Assembly (NCBI GenBank): GCA_905480545.1
Contig: CAJQQR010000114.1
Span: 19,904 to 83,903 of the forward strand
Direction of reading: 5' to 3'
DNA length: 64,000 bases
Origin: an uncultured Pirellulaceae bacterium
GTDB lineage: Bacteria > Planctomycetota > Planctomycetia > Pirellulales > Pirellulaceae
Below are positions 36,105 through 44,988 of this stretch, piece after piece. The position numbers and the translations under genes are program-made. Numbering within the stretch: the stretch's first letter is position 1; each line of letters opens with the position of its first letter. Under the pieces are notes generated by a model. The model was not told the DNA's origin and made no database searches. It saw only the letters and a list, made by a program, of their open reading frames with translations.

Positions 36105-38174
36105 TTATTTCAATGATCGGTCCAACCAGTCAAAGAACAGTCGATGCCAAAGCACACCATTTTGAGGGCTCATCACCCAGTGACCTTCTTCAGGAAAATA
36201 TAGAAATCGTGAAGGAACGCCCTGAACTTGGGCCGCTGTAAACGCCTCCATACCCTGCGTTACCGGAACTCGGAAATCTTTTTCCCCGTGGATGACCATC
36301 AATGGGGTCTTCCAATTCCTCACAAAACGATGAGGCGAAAACAGATTGTATTTCTTCTGCAGCTCGCCCCCCTTCCAATACGGTCCGCCCAAGTCCCAGT
36401 TCACAAAAAAGAGTTCTTCGGTCGAGCCATACATTGACTCCAAATTAAACACGCCACAATGTGCAATCATGGTCGCGAATTTGTCGGCAGCGTTACCCAT
36501 TAACCAATAAACAGTGTATCCACCAAAACTGGCGCCAATTGCGCCCACTTTTTCTTTGTTGATAAAGGGCTCCTCCGTCATGGCGTCGGTCGCCGACAGC
36601 AGATCCTTCATCGCCTGACCACCCCAATCACCACTGATCTGGTCGTTCCACTCTTGTCCGAATCCTGGAAGCCCGCGGCGGTTGGGTGCAACGATGACGT
36701 AACCCTGGGACGCCATCAAAGTAAAGTTCCAACGGAATGAGAACCATTGGCCAATTTGACCTTGTGGGCCCCCCTGACAGTAAAGCAACAATGGCCATTT
36801 CTTTTCAGGAGTGAAATTGGGCGGATAAATGACCCAAGAATGAATCTTCTTTCCATCAGTTGAGTCAATCCATCGTTCCTCAATCGTTGGAAGCTGCAAA
36901 TCTTTGTAAATTTCGCCGTTAATGTCACTGACGGCTGTTAGCTCACCGGTCTCAAAATCAACGATTCCCAACTCCCGCGGTCTCAACATCGACATGTAAG
37001 ATACCAAACCCCGCTTGCCATCCTTCATTACCTTTTGAAGGCTAAAGTTATAACGGCCTTTGGTAAGCTGCTTGCCAAACTTGGAATCGTCCGAAACACC
37101 CAGCTTCGATTTCACGGCAAAGATCTGATCGGTGCCCATGTGCTCACTTGAATAAGCAAATCCGCCACCGGGAAGAAAATGAGCGCCATGACATGTTTGG
37201 TCCAGTTCGGAGGTTGCATCGGTGATCGAACCACTTTCGCGATTGTAGACCATGATATGATTTCGATCCGATTCGAAACTGGCACGCGGCATTGAGTTAA
37301 ACGCGATCGACTTTCCGTCAGGCGAGTAAACCGGATTGTTGTCGTAGCCGGGACGTCCCTCAGAAATATTCTTTGCCACTCCGCCTGTTGCTTTTACAAC
37401 ATAAACGTCGCTGTTCGTCGACTCTGCCCATTTCTCTTCGATCTTTGTCGTGTAGGCAAGCTCCGTTCCGTCCGGTGACCAGGCAAAATTTTCAGAGCCA
37501 CTAAACGGCGGAACAGGACAGTCAGCTTTGATTCCAGGCATCAAATCCAAAGGTTTTCCGGCGGTACCATTTTCACCAATAGCAGCGACATGCAGATGCG
37601 AATACTTGTAGTCGTGCCACTGGTTCCAATGTCGATACATTAAACCGTCAATAATCCGGGCGTCCGCATGCGGGAGGTCCTCATAAAGCTCATTGACCGT
37701 GTTGTCCATTTTCACATCCAACGTGAATGCCAGATGCTTTCCCGTTGGTGACACCTTCAGGTTCGAGATACCACCCTCAATATCTGTCATCTTGGTAAGC
37801 TTGAGATCGGATAATCTCAGCATCCAAGCTTGAACGCCCGGATTCTTTTCGTCGCCTCGCATTCCCTCGAAAACAAGCTGATCTTCACCTTGGAAATTGA
37901 TCCAATCCAAGGCGCCCACCACTTTCCAATCGGAAACGGGAGAAATCGTGCTGCCATTTCCAACAACCTTGACAAAAATGGTGCTCTTTCCAGCGTTGTC
38001 CTTTAGCTCGTAATTCCGAACGGTGTAGACGATTACGTTTTCCTTAGGCGACACTGTTGCGCTGCCAAGCCGACCAAGCTTCCAAAGCAACTCAGGGGTC
38101 ATCGTCTTGGGTTGTGCCAAAACGGGGGAGGCCAAAATGCCAACCGCAAATATCAAACTTAATATCGCTCGCAT
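36105..38174 (-). CDS. Secreted S9 family peptidase (prolyl oligopeptidase/acylaminoacyl-peptidase type)
   Basis: A 689-residue serine peptidase. A signal peptide (M-R-A-I-L-S-L-I-F... ending A-L-A-type before Q-P-K) is followed by a beta-propeller (about 40-420; S-P-D-G-x-x-L/I-A-F/Y repeats) and a C-terminal alpha/beta hydrolase domain. The nucleophile lies in G-A-S-F-G-G-Y, the acidic residue in H-G-E-K-D-F-R-V-P and the His in E-E-G-H-W-V. It should cleave short peptides in the periplasm. The frame is open to 38261, but the ATG at 38174 has AAGGA six bases upstream and gives the leader. A perfect terminator follows. Confidence 0.9.
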   Translation of the reverse strand: MRAILSLIFAVGILASPVLAQPKTMTPELLWKLGRLGSATVSPKENVIVYTVRNYELKDNAGKSTIFVKVVGNGSTISPVSDWKVVGALDWINFQGEDQLVFEGMRGDEKNPGVQAWMLRLSDLKLTKMTDIEGGISNLKVSPTGKHLAFTLDVKMDNTVNELYEDLPHADARIIDGLMYRHWNQWHDYKYSHLHVAAIGENGTAGKPLDLMPGIKADCPVPPFSGSENFAWSPDGTELAYTTKIEEKWAESTNSDVYVVKATGGVAKNISEGRPGYDNNPVYSPDGKSIAFNSMPRASFESDRNHIMVYNRESGSITDATSELDQTCHGAHFLPGGGFAYSSEHMGTDQIFAVKSKLGVSDDSKFGKQLTKGRYNFSLQKVMKDGKRGLVSYMSMLRPRELGIVDFETGELTAVSDINGEIYKDLQLPTIEERWIDSTDGKKIHSWVIYPPNFTPEKKWPLLLYCQGGPQGQIGQWFSFRWNFTLMASQGYVIVAPNRRGLPGFGQEWNDQISGDWGGQAMKDLLSATDAMTEEPFINKEKVGAIGASFGGYTVYWLMGNAADKFATMIAHCGVFNLESMYGSTEELFFVNWDLGGPYWKGGELQKKYNLFSPHRFVRNWKTPLMVIHGEKDFRVPVTQGMEAFTAAQVQGVPSRFLYFPEEGHWVMSPQNGVLWHRLFFDWLDRSLK

Positions 38175-38180
38175 GTTCAT

Positions 38181-38185
38181 TCCTT
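38181..38185 (-). promoter_or_regulatory. Shine-Dalgarno for the S9 peptidase
   Basis: AAGGA on the minus strand, six bases before the ATG at 38172-38174. It favours this start over the ATG at 38178-38180, which lies directly against it. Confidence 0.65.
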
Positions 38186-38189
38186 TTCT

Positions 38190-38755
38190 TCTTTCTAATG
38201 GGATCCGCGTTATATCCAAGTATACCGGCGTTTGACGAAATTTTGGATCGGGTATCCTCATTTGGCTTGCGATGGAAAAATTGCCTTGAGCTCAGCCGAA
38301 TAAAAAAACCGACTCATATTTTTGCTGGAGTAAAACTTGGTTCACAACCCAGGAGAACGCTGTGGCAAAACTAGCGGACACGTTTTGATTAACGATAAAA
38401 AAATATCAGCGGCCATTAGGGCTTGTTGAATCGGAACGGCATCCAAGCTCGCGTCAATGTAAACATCTACTGGAATTCGATGACTCGATTGTTTGGAATA
38501 TACGAAATGGTGGCCGGTGGGTTTGTGAATGACATATTCGAATTGACAAATGGCTTGATCGGAATGACGCTCATTTGGGATAAGTTGGCGAAAAAGGAAA
38601 CGGTCTTGAAGAAGGGTGGACAAGCAGATCGGTGGATAATGAAACTGGCTCAAAAAGACCAACCAAAAAATGCAGGCATTTTCCGGTTCCACCTCGTTGC
38701 ATTTGGTGGTTTAATATTCATGCCCGGCCCCCCATTCATCACCACGGATTTTCGA
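38190..38755. other. Intergenic region between peptidase and esterase genes
   Basis: About 570 bases between divergent genes. The esterase frame is open from 38423, but that part lacks any leader or family signal before Met at 38756, and an overlapping minus-strand frame at 38342-38692 looks no better. I see no real gene; promoters for both flanking genes should lie here. Confidence 0.4.
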
Positions 38756-39628
38756 ATGATTCGAATCACCAGCGTTTTTTTTTCATTGATTCAACTTTGC
38801 GTGCTGCCGCTTTTAACCTACGGTCAATCGGCGACTCCCAGCGTTGAGCCACAGGTCATCAAGCTTTGGAAAGCAACACCACCCGGTCCGGCATCAAAAA
38901 CGAACGGACCAGAAAAAGATCTATCTGGACCGAACGGCAATTTGGTCGCCGGCGAAAAAGTGATTCGATTGGGCAATGTTTCTTCGCCAGAAATCCATGT
39001 CTACAAACCCAAAAAGGAACTCGCTAACGGTGCGGCGGTTGTCATTTGCCCCGGTGGCGGATTTACGATTCTCGCGTGGGATCTGGAGGGTACTGAAGTC
39101 GCAGAGTGGTTCAATTCAATTGGTGTGACAGCTGTCCTTTTGAAATATCGCGTACCGACCGGATACCTTGGCTCGCCCGGCAAGTGGGAAGGCCCGGTCA
39201 TCGATACGCAACGGGCGATAAGCATGGCACGGCAAAACGCGGAAAAATGGGGAATCGATAGGGAACGAATCGGTGTGCTTGGTTTCTCCGCTGGCGGTGA
39301 AACTGCCGCTATGACATCGATAAAAAATGGTAAACGTCTATATGACGCGATCGACAGAGCAGACGAGCAGTCATGCGCACCCAATTTTGCCGCTTTGATT
39401 TACCCCGGGGGAATCGTCAACAAAGAAGGAACACGGCTTCAAAAAGAATACATCGTTAACGCACAAACACCGCCAACGTTTTTTGCCCATGCAGCGAATG
39501 ATCCAGTCAAGTGCGAGGCAAGCGTTCTTTTGTTCCTCGCCCTTAAACGAGCAAAAGTCAAATCAGAACTTCACATTTATCACGACGGTGGCCACGGTTA
39601 TGTCTTCGAAAAACAAAAAAACGTGTAA
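38756..39628 (+). CDS. Secreted alpha/beta-hydrolase esterase, first part of a frameshifted esterase/FG-GAP gene
   Basis: 290 residues in the zero frame. After a leader (M-I-R-I-T-S-V-F-F...), the body has V-V-I-C-P-G-G-G-F (oxyanion region), G-I-D-R-E-R-I-G-V-L-G-F-S-A-G-G (nucleophile Ser), A-N-D-P-V-K and D-G-G-H-G-Y (His), as in carbohydrate esterases/BD-FAE-like lipases. The stop at 39626-39628 cuts the last helix. The expected ending (V-T-E-W-P-A-D-L-K-S-W-L) is found in the -1 frame immediately downstream and runs on into the FG-GAP part. The zero frame contains the slippery heptamer A-AAA-AAC at 39616-39622. Either a single-base loss, an assembly error or programmed frameshifting explains this. 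Confidence 0.85.
   Translation: MIRITSVFFSLIQLCVLPLLTYGQSATPSVEPQVIKLWKATPPGPASKTNGPEKDLSGPNGNLVAGEKVIRLGNVSSPEIHVYKPKKELANGAAVVICPGGGFTILAWDLEGTEVAEWFNSIGVTAVLLKYRVPTGYLGSPGKWEGPVIDTQRAISMARQNAEKWGIDRERIGVLGFSAGGETAAMTSIKNGKRLYDAIDRADEQSCAPNFAALIYPGGIVNKEGTRLQKEYIVNAQTPPTFFAHAANDPVKCEASVLLFLALKRAKVKSELHIYHDGGHGYVFEKQKNV
39616..39622 (+). promoter_or_regulatory. Candidate -1 frameshift site (slippery heptamer)
   Basis: A-AAA-AAC in the zero frame of the esterase, four bases before the zero-frame TAA at 39626. A -1 slip moves reading into the frame of the esterase tail and FG-GAP domain. It is also a run of seven A, where sequencing or replication slippage is common. Confidence 0.5.
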
Positions 39629-40836
39629 CAGAGTGGCCAGCTGATCTGAAGTCGTGGTTGACCGATCTCGGATTCCTTTCGTCAAAAACAGCGTCCATCG
39701 GGACTTCACCCGCCTGGAAAAAACACACCATCAATGACCAATCGCCGTTCGAAGCTGCGGGAGTAGGTGATTTTAATAACGATGGCAAACCGGACGTGTT
39801 CTCGGGTGACTCTTGGTATGAAGCACCGAAATGGACGCGACATCAGATCCGTGACGTTGCTGCCGGAACCAACCCTCACTATTACGAAGATTTCGCCGAC
39901 TGCCCAATCGATGTGAATGGGGATGGTAAACTCGATATCGTAACCTGCGCTTACTTTAGCCGGCAGATTAGCTGGGTTGAACAAGGAAAGAATCCGACCG
40001 AGAGGTGGACGGAACACTTGATCGATAAGCCAGGCCCTATGGAAACGGGGGAGCTGGTTGATATCAATGGCGACGGTAGAAAAGATTTCCTTCCAAACAT
40101 TGGTGGTGAGGTCGCTTGGTACGAGTTAACTCAAACTTCGCCCGTCCAATGGAAGAAACACAGCCTTGGTCGAACTGGAGCTGGACACGGAGTCGGAGTT
40201 GGCGACATCAATAGAGACGGACGGCTGGACATCATCTCACCCAAAGGTTGGTTCGAGCAACCCAAAAACCCGCAGGAAGATCAATGGATGTTTCATCCTG
40301 AATTTGAACTGGGTGCGGCCGGCATCATGATCCTCGGAAGAGACTTCGATGGAGACGGTGACACCGATATCGTTTGGGGTATGGGACACACTCACGGATT
40401 GTTTTGGCTACGCCAGGACAAACCGGTTAACGGGAAACGAACATGGGTTCGCGACCGAATCGATACTTCGTTTTCGCAAGTTCACACATTGCTTCTTGCC
40501 GATCTGGATGGGGACGGAATTGAAGAGGTTGTCACAGGCAAGCGTGTTTATGCACACGAGGTCGAACCAGGCGATACCGATCCGTCATGCATTTATAGCT
40601 ATCAATTCGACACTTCGAAATCAAAGTGGGCGAAGAAGATTGTTTACGAAGGAAAACCGGCAAAAAAATCAACACCCAAAGCAGCCAAAAACCGTTGGGC
40701 CCTGAAGGATTTCGAAAGGGGAACAGCAGGCACCGGGTTACAAATGGTTGCACGTGACATGGACATGGATGGCGATCTTGACTTGGTCTGCCCCGGAAAA
40801 TCTGGATTGTACTGGTTTGAGAATCGGGCAAAGTAA
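39622..40836 (+). CDS. Esterase C-terminus plus FG-GAP/VCBS repeat domain (second part of frameshifted gene)
   Basis: 404 codons in the -1 frame relative to the esterase. The first 15 or so residues complete the esterase (T-E-W-P-A-D-L-K-S-W-L). The rest is a beta-propeller of FG-GAP/VCBS repeats with about seven Asp-rich calcium-type loops: D-F-N-N-D-G-K-P-D, D-V-N-G-D-G-K-L-D, D-I-N-G-D-G-R-K-D, D-I-N-R-D-G-R-L-D, D-F-D-G-D-G-D-T-D, D-L-D-G-D-G-I-E-E and D-M-D-M-D-G-D-L-D. It has no leader, no ribosome binding site and no ATG of its own; the only nearby start is a TTG at 39658 inside the esterase tail. So it is best read as the second half of one fused secreted protein of about 690 residues. 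Confidence 0.82.
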   Translation, partial: RVTEWPADLKSWLTDLGFLSSKTASIGTSPAWKKHTINDQSPFEAAGVGDFNNDGKPDVFSGDSWYEAPKWTRHQIRDVAAGTNPHYYEDFADCPIDVNGDGKLDIVTCAYFSRQISWVEQGKNPTERWTEHLIDKPGPMETGELVDINGDGRKDFLPNIGGEVAWYELTQTSPVQWKKHSLGRTGAGHGVGVGDINRDGRLDIISPKGWFEQPKNPQEDQWMFHPEFELGAAGIMILGRDFDGDGDTDIVWGMGHTHGLFWLRQDKPVNGKRTWVRDRIDTSFSQVHTLLLADLDGDGIEEVVTGKRVYAHEVEPGDTDPSCIYSYQFDTSKSKWAKKIVYEGKPAKKSTPKAAKNRWALKDFERGTAGTGLQMVARDMDMDGDLDLVCPGKSGLYWFENRAK

Positions 40837-40858
40837 ACAACGTCATTTAGCGAACGCC

Positions 40859-40909
40859 CCATGTATGTTCCTAACCCATGTATGTTCCTAACCCGAGTAT
40901 GTTCCTAAC
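40859..40909. repeat. Three copies of a 17-base tandem repeat
   Basis: CCATGTATGTTCCTAAC occurs at 40859-40875 and 40876-40892, with a third copy differing at two bases (CCGAG...) at 40893-40909. It lies between the FG-GAP stop and the IS66 remnant and may mark the insertion boundary. Confidence 0.88.
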
Positions 40910-41327
40910 CCGAATCCATTGGCTAAATGACGGGGCATGATGAATCGGGGGCGTTTCTTTTGATTTCACATTGAAAACGGGGATATCCCTTTTGCGAGCG
41001 ATTCGCAAGTCGATTCCGCCAAGTCGCAGAGTCACTTCGCTACTAGAAATTTCAATCCCTACCTTCACATCGTCTTTGGCCTTGTTGTCTGTAGGAAACT
41101 TCAAAGTACCTTGCTCAAGTCGCTTGTACCAAATCGCCAAACCATCTTGATCCCCGTGAATTTTCTTACGTATTGCCATTGCTGTTTCGAAAAACGAACA
41201 AGTGACCGGGCATTGGATCTTTCTGAAGTAGTGACTGCGTCAACCTACTCAGTCTATCAAAGCCACGTCGCATATCTGTGGCTGTCGTGCTAAGAACAAC
41301 TTGCACACCGTCAAACAATTCGAACAT
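40871..41327 (-). pseudogene. Decayed IS66-family tnpB
   Basis: From the ATG at 41327 the minus strand reads F-D-G-V-Q-V-V-L-S-T-T-A-T-D-M-R-R-G-F-D and G-H-L-F-V-F-R-N, the classic start of IS66 TnpB. The frame stops just after (near 41166), and the continuation D-Q-D-G-L-A-I-W-Y-K-R-L-E-Q-G-T-L, then G-I-D-L-R-I-A-R-K, is in another frame, so one frameshift near 41166-41180 has split it. TnpB is an accessory protein of IS66 transposition. tnpC, the DDE transposase, should follow at lower coordinates but the FG-GAP gene is there instead. Confidence 0.8.
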
Positions 41328-41656
41328 TGCTGCACTCCTGATTCCGACAGCAGGATCAACAACGGGCGAAGTGAATCCACATTGTTTGGAACCCGAAGAA
41401 CGACACCATTGGAAGACTCGATTTTCAAAGTTGGCGAGCCTGCGGAAGACGGCGTTAACCTTGATGATGTGACTGCCAAAGATGGCAATCAAATAAGGAC
41501 AAACTGAGGTGATTTTGGTTTCGGCAAGCCAACGGTGTTTTCATCTTTTAACCGCCGTTGCCATTTATAAAAAGACTGAACCGATACTTCAATCGATTTA
41601 CAAAACTTCCCATCCGTCAGAGCGCTTGATTCAAACTCTAAAAACCAAGCATGTCG
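41249..41656 (-). pseudogene. Decayed IS66-family tnpA
   Basis: The minus strand gives H-A-W-F-L-E-F-E-S-S-A-L-T-D-G-K-F-C and S-F-Y-K-W-Q-R-R-L, the helix-turn-helix region of IS66 TnpA, then an in-frame TGA (41489-41491), then in the same frame S-S-N-G-V-V-L-R-V-P-N-N-V-D, the conserved C-terminal element. No good start codon is left upstream. The order tnpA then tnpB on the minus strand matches an IS66 element, and the single stop suggests fairly recent decay. Confidence 0.75.
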
Positions 41657-41659
41657 TTG

Positions 41660-42110
41660 ACCTACTAAATAAAACTTCAGAATTCGTTCGCTCCAAAATA
41701 TTGAAGCATAAATCATCGGTCAACATGCACTTCAATGATGGCGGAAATCCTCTTCGCGGCGCGATGACTCTAATCGCGGTGTGACTCATCTACTCGCGGG
41801 ACTGTGCCCACGAGGTTTAACAAATAGAGACGCCTCACCAGTCGGCGATCCCCTTGCATAAACCGCGTGCCCAACGGGCCGCGTACCGAATGCCGCGTGT
41901 CGGATGATTCTTCTAACATTAATAAGACGGGACGCAGGAATATTTCTTCGTGTCAAAAAAAGGCTAACCGAAGCAACCCAAATCGAGTTGGAAACGATAC
42001 CTCTAATCGGAGACGACAACTCTACTCGCGAGGTAACACTTATTACTCGCGAGGCGATGCCCATGCGGTTAGATAAATCCGAGCTTTGCCTGATAGCGAC
42101 AGGAAAAGAT
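41660..42110. other. Gene-free region right of the IS66 remnant
   Basis: About 450 bases with only short, unconvincing frames. It contains the palindrome CTCGCGAG twice, at 42025-42032 and 42046-42053 (21 bases apart), and a related CTACTCGCGGG near 41789. I see no transposase segment here, and the right end of the element is not obvious. Confidence 0.4.
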
Positions 42111-42137
42111 AACCGAATCCGCCGGGCAAATTCGGTT
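42111..42137 (-). terminator. Candidate terminator of the beta-propeller gene
   Basis: AACCGAAT (42111-42118) and ATTCGGTT (42130-42137) form a perfect 8-base stem with an 11-base loop; the minus strand continues with ATCTTTT. It lies 17 bases after the stop at 42154. Confidence 0.6.
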
Positions 42138-42153
42138 GCCTGCTCATTCTCTG

Positions 42154-43101
42154 TTATTTCATCAAGTTGTTTTCAAGCTTTTTGCCGTTGGTGGTCAAGA
42201 TTTGAAAATGATGGAAACCGGCGTTCATACCGTTGTAGGTCCACACGACCTTTTTATCACGAGTCACTTCCAAAAGTTTGACCTTGTCTCCACCGGCGTG
42301 ATAACTGGTGATAACTGTGTTTCCGTTTGGCAAACGCTGAACGCCGCACGCGTCATCAATCAATTTTTTACCGATGTCATCGTTGTCGACGCTCCAAACG
42401 ATTTTTCCCTTGGCATCGACTTCGATCACACGATTTCCGTTGGTACACCCAATCAACGTGTTTCCGTTATCAAGTCGGATTGCCGTAAAAGGCCAATCCC
42501 GTTTTTCACGCCCACGATCGTCCGTTGGAAATTCTCTCACAACCTTGCCATTTGATGGATCGTACTCTTTTACCGCAAAATCCAAAAGATGCGGGGCAAT
42601 GTAGTTTCCATTTGGCAAGATTCTAAGCATTCGAGTTTGCATGTGCGCGTTTCCTTTTTGGCATTGAAACGGCATCTTTTTGATCACTTCAGCTTTTTCA
42701 TTGAGCACAATCGCTCGCGGTTGGGGGCCAAGTTCGGCGACCAGATAATTACCATCGGGCAAAACCTGAACGGTAGAAATCTCTTTTTGTTGCCCTTTGT
42801 ATTTATAAAGAATTTCCTTGGTTTTTCGATCGACAATAACAACACCGCCGTTTGGGAATTCTTTGGTGCCGTACAAAGCGAGCAGCACGTTTCCGTTTGG
42901 AAGCACCCAGCCATCACTTGCCGGCATATCAAATTTCCATTCGACTTTTCCATCTTCGCCCACGATGACAACGCGATTCGCTTTTCCGCAACCAAGGAAA
43001 GAATGCCTGATTTCATCTGCTGATACGTCATTAACAGCAAAGATACTTTGCACAGCAGCAATTAAAACGGCGGCCACGATAAGCCATGATTTTTTCGTCA
43101 T
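42154..43101 (-). CDS. Secreted beta-propeller protein with P-N-G-N repeats
   Basis: A 315-residue protein. A signal peptide (hydrophobic residues 6-22, A at the end) is followed by repeated blades containing L-P-N-G-N or L-P-D-G-N motifs (about six, at W-V-L-P-N-G-N, V-L-P-D-G-N, I-L-P-N-G-N, R-L-D-N-G-N, R-L-P-N-G-N), which gives a PQQ/arylsulfotransferase-like propeller. No catalytic residues are obvious, so it may bind ligand or act as a scaffold. It lies downstream of a sulfatase on the same strand, separated by about 150 bases, so a joint role on sulfated compounds is possible but unproven. Confidence 0.75.
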   Translation of the reverse strand: MTKKSWLIVAAVLIAAVQSIFAVNDVSADEIRHSFLGCGKANRVVIVGEDGKVEWKFDMPASDGWVLPNGNVLLALYGTKEFPNGGVVIVDRKTKEILYKYKGQQKEISTVQVLPDGNYLVAELGPQPRAIVLNEKAEVIKKMPFQCQKGNAHMQTRMLRILPNGNYIAPHLLDFAVKEYDPSNGKVVREFPTDDRGREKRDWPFTAIRLDNGNTLIGCTNGNRVIEVDAKGKIVWSVDNDDIGKKLIDDACGVQRLPNGNTVITSYHAGGDKVKLLEVTRDKKVVWTYNGMNAGFHHFQILTTNGKKLENNLMK

Positions 43102-43253
43102 TTTGTTTTGATCTGAGATAGGAAGTGAGAATGAAAGTCGCCTACGTTAATTAAACCAACGACCGTAGAGTACATCAAGCGATCCCTTCCGCATTTGATT
43201 TAATCGGCGGCCTGGAAAGCCTATCCTTCAGCCACCAAATCTTCGAAATGCGA

Positions 43254-44726
43254 TTAGCGAGTTAATTTTCGCTGATCCAGTCGTTCACCGACCGGCGGCC
43301 GAACGGGCAATACCAATCCACCAGCGGCCTCAAGCTCCGCAAACATCTGGCCACGCATTTTCGCGATTTGCGACTGATAACCAGGTACTTTAATCAGGTT
43401 ATGACGCTCCAGTGGATCCGTGCGCAAGTCATAAAACCCGTTGTGGTCCCATACGCCATGATAATAAATGTATTTGAAACGGTCGGTTCTTATCGCAAAG
43501 GTTGTCGGGGTCGCCGGAAAATTCCATTCCCAGTGGTATTCGTACAGTATGTGATCTCGCCACGGTTTGTCACCACCTTCAAGAAGAGAAAAAAAAGAGT
43601 CGCCGTCCATTTTCAATTGAATTGGCGGCTTGATACCAAATGATTCCAGAAGGGTAGGGGCGATATCGATGTTCTGGACCATTTGAGTAATTTTTGTTTT
43701 TGGCTTTATTAATCCTGGTGCGTAGGCAACCATCGGAACACGGATCGAATGCTCAAAGGCGTCGCGCTTATCGTAAAACCCATGTTCCCCCAATTCAAAG
43801 CCATTGTCGCTGGTGTAGATAACAAGCGTGTCCTTCGCCAAATCATTCTCATCGAGCCAGCTTAAGACTCGCCCGACATTTTCATCAATCCCGACCACCG
43901 TTTCACAATATTGTTTATACAACGCGTCGAAGTCAGGAACCGGATCTTTATCGAAAGGACCAGTTTCCATGTGATCAATTCCGTGGATGCTGTATCGCCG
44001 ATCTTTAACCCAACGTGGTTGCGTCTGATAATTCCGTTCTGTGTTTGCCATGGTTTCGGGGTAATCAATTTCATCGTTTGCAAATTTCCCTTTGTTTCGA
44101 GGTGCCGGTTGGAATGGATAGTGCACCGCCTTAAAGGATAAATAAATGAAAAACGGATTATTGGTGTCCCTTTGATTCAGCCAATTGACAGCTTGATCTG
44201 TCAGAACATCGGTGGTGTATCCCTTGTATTCTTTTCTGGTGCCATTGGTATTTAAGACAGGATTGAAATATGCGCCCTGACCCTTGAAACTCACCCAATG
44301 ATCGAACCCAGGTCGCGGCTGATCATTTTCATGTCCCATATGCCATTTACCAACAAACGCGGTTTGGTAGCCAGCCTTCTGAATCAGTTGAGGAAAAAAC
44401 GTCGTTCCTTTCGGAACGGGCCGCTGGTTGTCGACCACTCGGTGCCCATGCATGTACCGTCCGGTCAAGATCGATGCCCTGCTCGGTGAGCATAGTGCTG
44501 TTGTCACAAACGCATTTTGAATGAGCGCGCCCTCGTTGGCCATTCTGTCGAGGTTGGGTGTTTTAAGAAACGTGGGACAATTCTCGACACAACTCATAAA
44601 GTCGTATCGATGATCGTCACTGAGAATAAAAATCACATTGCGCGGATTGCCATTAGCTTTCACCAGGGGGGAAAAGCAAGAGATTGCAATCAAGCAAAAA
44701 ACAATAGTATGTGAAACTCGATACAC
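43254..44726 (-). CDS. Secreted sulfatase (type I, formylglycine-dependent)
   Basis: A 490-residue sulfatase with a signal peptide (hydrophobic residues 7-22). Active-site elements are F-I-L-S-D-D-H-R-Y, the signature C-S-P-S-R from Cys79, G-K-W-H-M-G-H, and Y-T-S-D-N-G-F-E-L-G-E-H-G. The short overall length and G-K-W-H-M-G-H-E resemble heparan/mucin-type sulfatases. The cysteine needs conversion to formylglycine by a maturase not found in this window. Divergent from the tricorn-type protease gene. Confidence 0.9.
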   Translation of the reverse strand: MYRVSHTIVFCLIAISCFSPLVKANGNPRNVIFILSDDHRYDFMSCVENCPTFLKTPNLDRMANEGALIQNAFVTTALCSPSRASILTGRYMHGHRVVDNQRPVPKGTTFFPQLIQKAGYQTAFVGKWHMGHENDQPRPGFDHWVSFKGQGAYFNPVLNTNGTRKEYKGYTTDVLTDQAVNWLNQRDTNNPFFIYLSFKAVHYPFQPAPRNKGKFANDEIDYPETMANTERNYQTQPRWVKDRRYSIHGIDHMETGPFDKDPVPDFDALYKQYCETVVGIDENVGRVLSWLDENDLAKDTLVIYTSDNGFELGEHGFYDKRDAFEHSIRVPMVAYAPGLIKPKTKITQMVQNIDIAPTLLESFGIKPPIQLKMDGDSFFSLLEGGDKPWRDHILYEYHWEWNFPATPTTFAIRTDRFKYIYYHGVWDHNGFYDLRTDPLERHNLIKVPGYQSQIAKMRGQMFAELEAAGGLVLPVRPPVGERLDQRKLTR

Positions 44727-44988
44727 GTTTTGGCTCTTCGAAACTACAATTCAAAACTTCATTCTAGTCGATTAGAACGGGAATGCAGTCCGTCGATGTC
44801 CAATTGATCTGATCTGCTTTTAAAAATACCGTTTGAGGAACGATCCATCAAATTGAATTGAACTCCGAAGTATTTTGGTGGAACAAATCTTTATCCATTC
44901 CGCAAAATGACTCGGATAACACATCCGCCGTGAAGCAATTAGAATAACAGTTCAGTGACTCCAAATCCCTAACCGCATCTTGAATCGT

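Noticed and set aside
38423..38755. N-terminal extension of the esterase from 38423
   Set aside because: It lies before a normal signal peptide start at 38756 and has no recognisable domain.
39658..40836. FG-GAP domain as an independent gene starting at TTG 39658
   Set aside because: The TTG lies inside the esterase C-terminal helix, with no leader or ribosome binding site, so it is better read as the second half of a frameshifted fusion.
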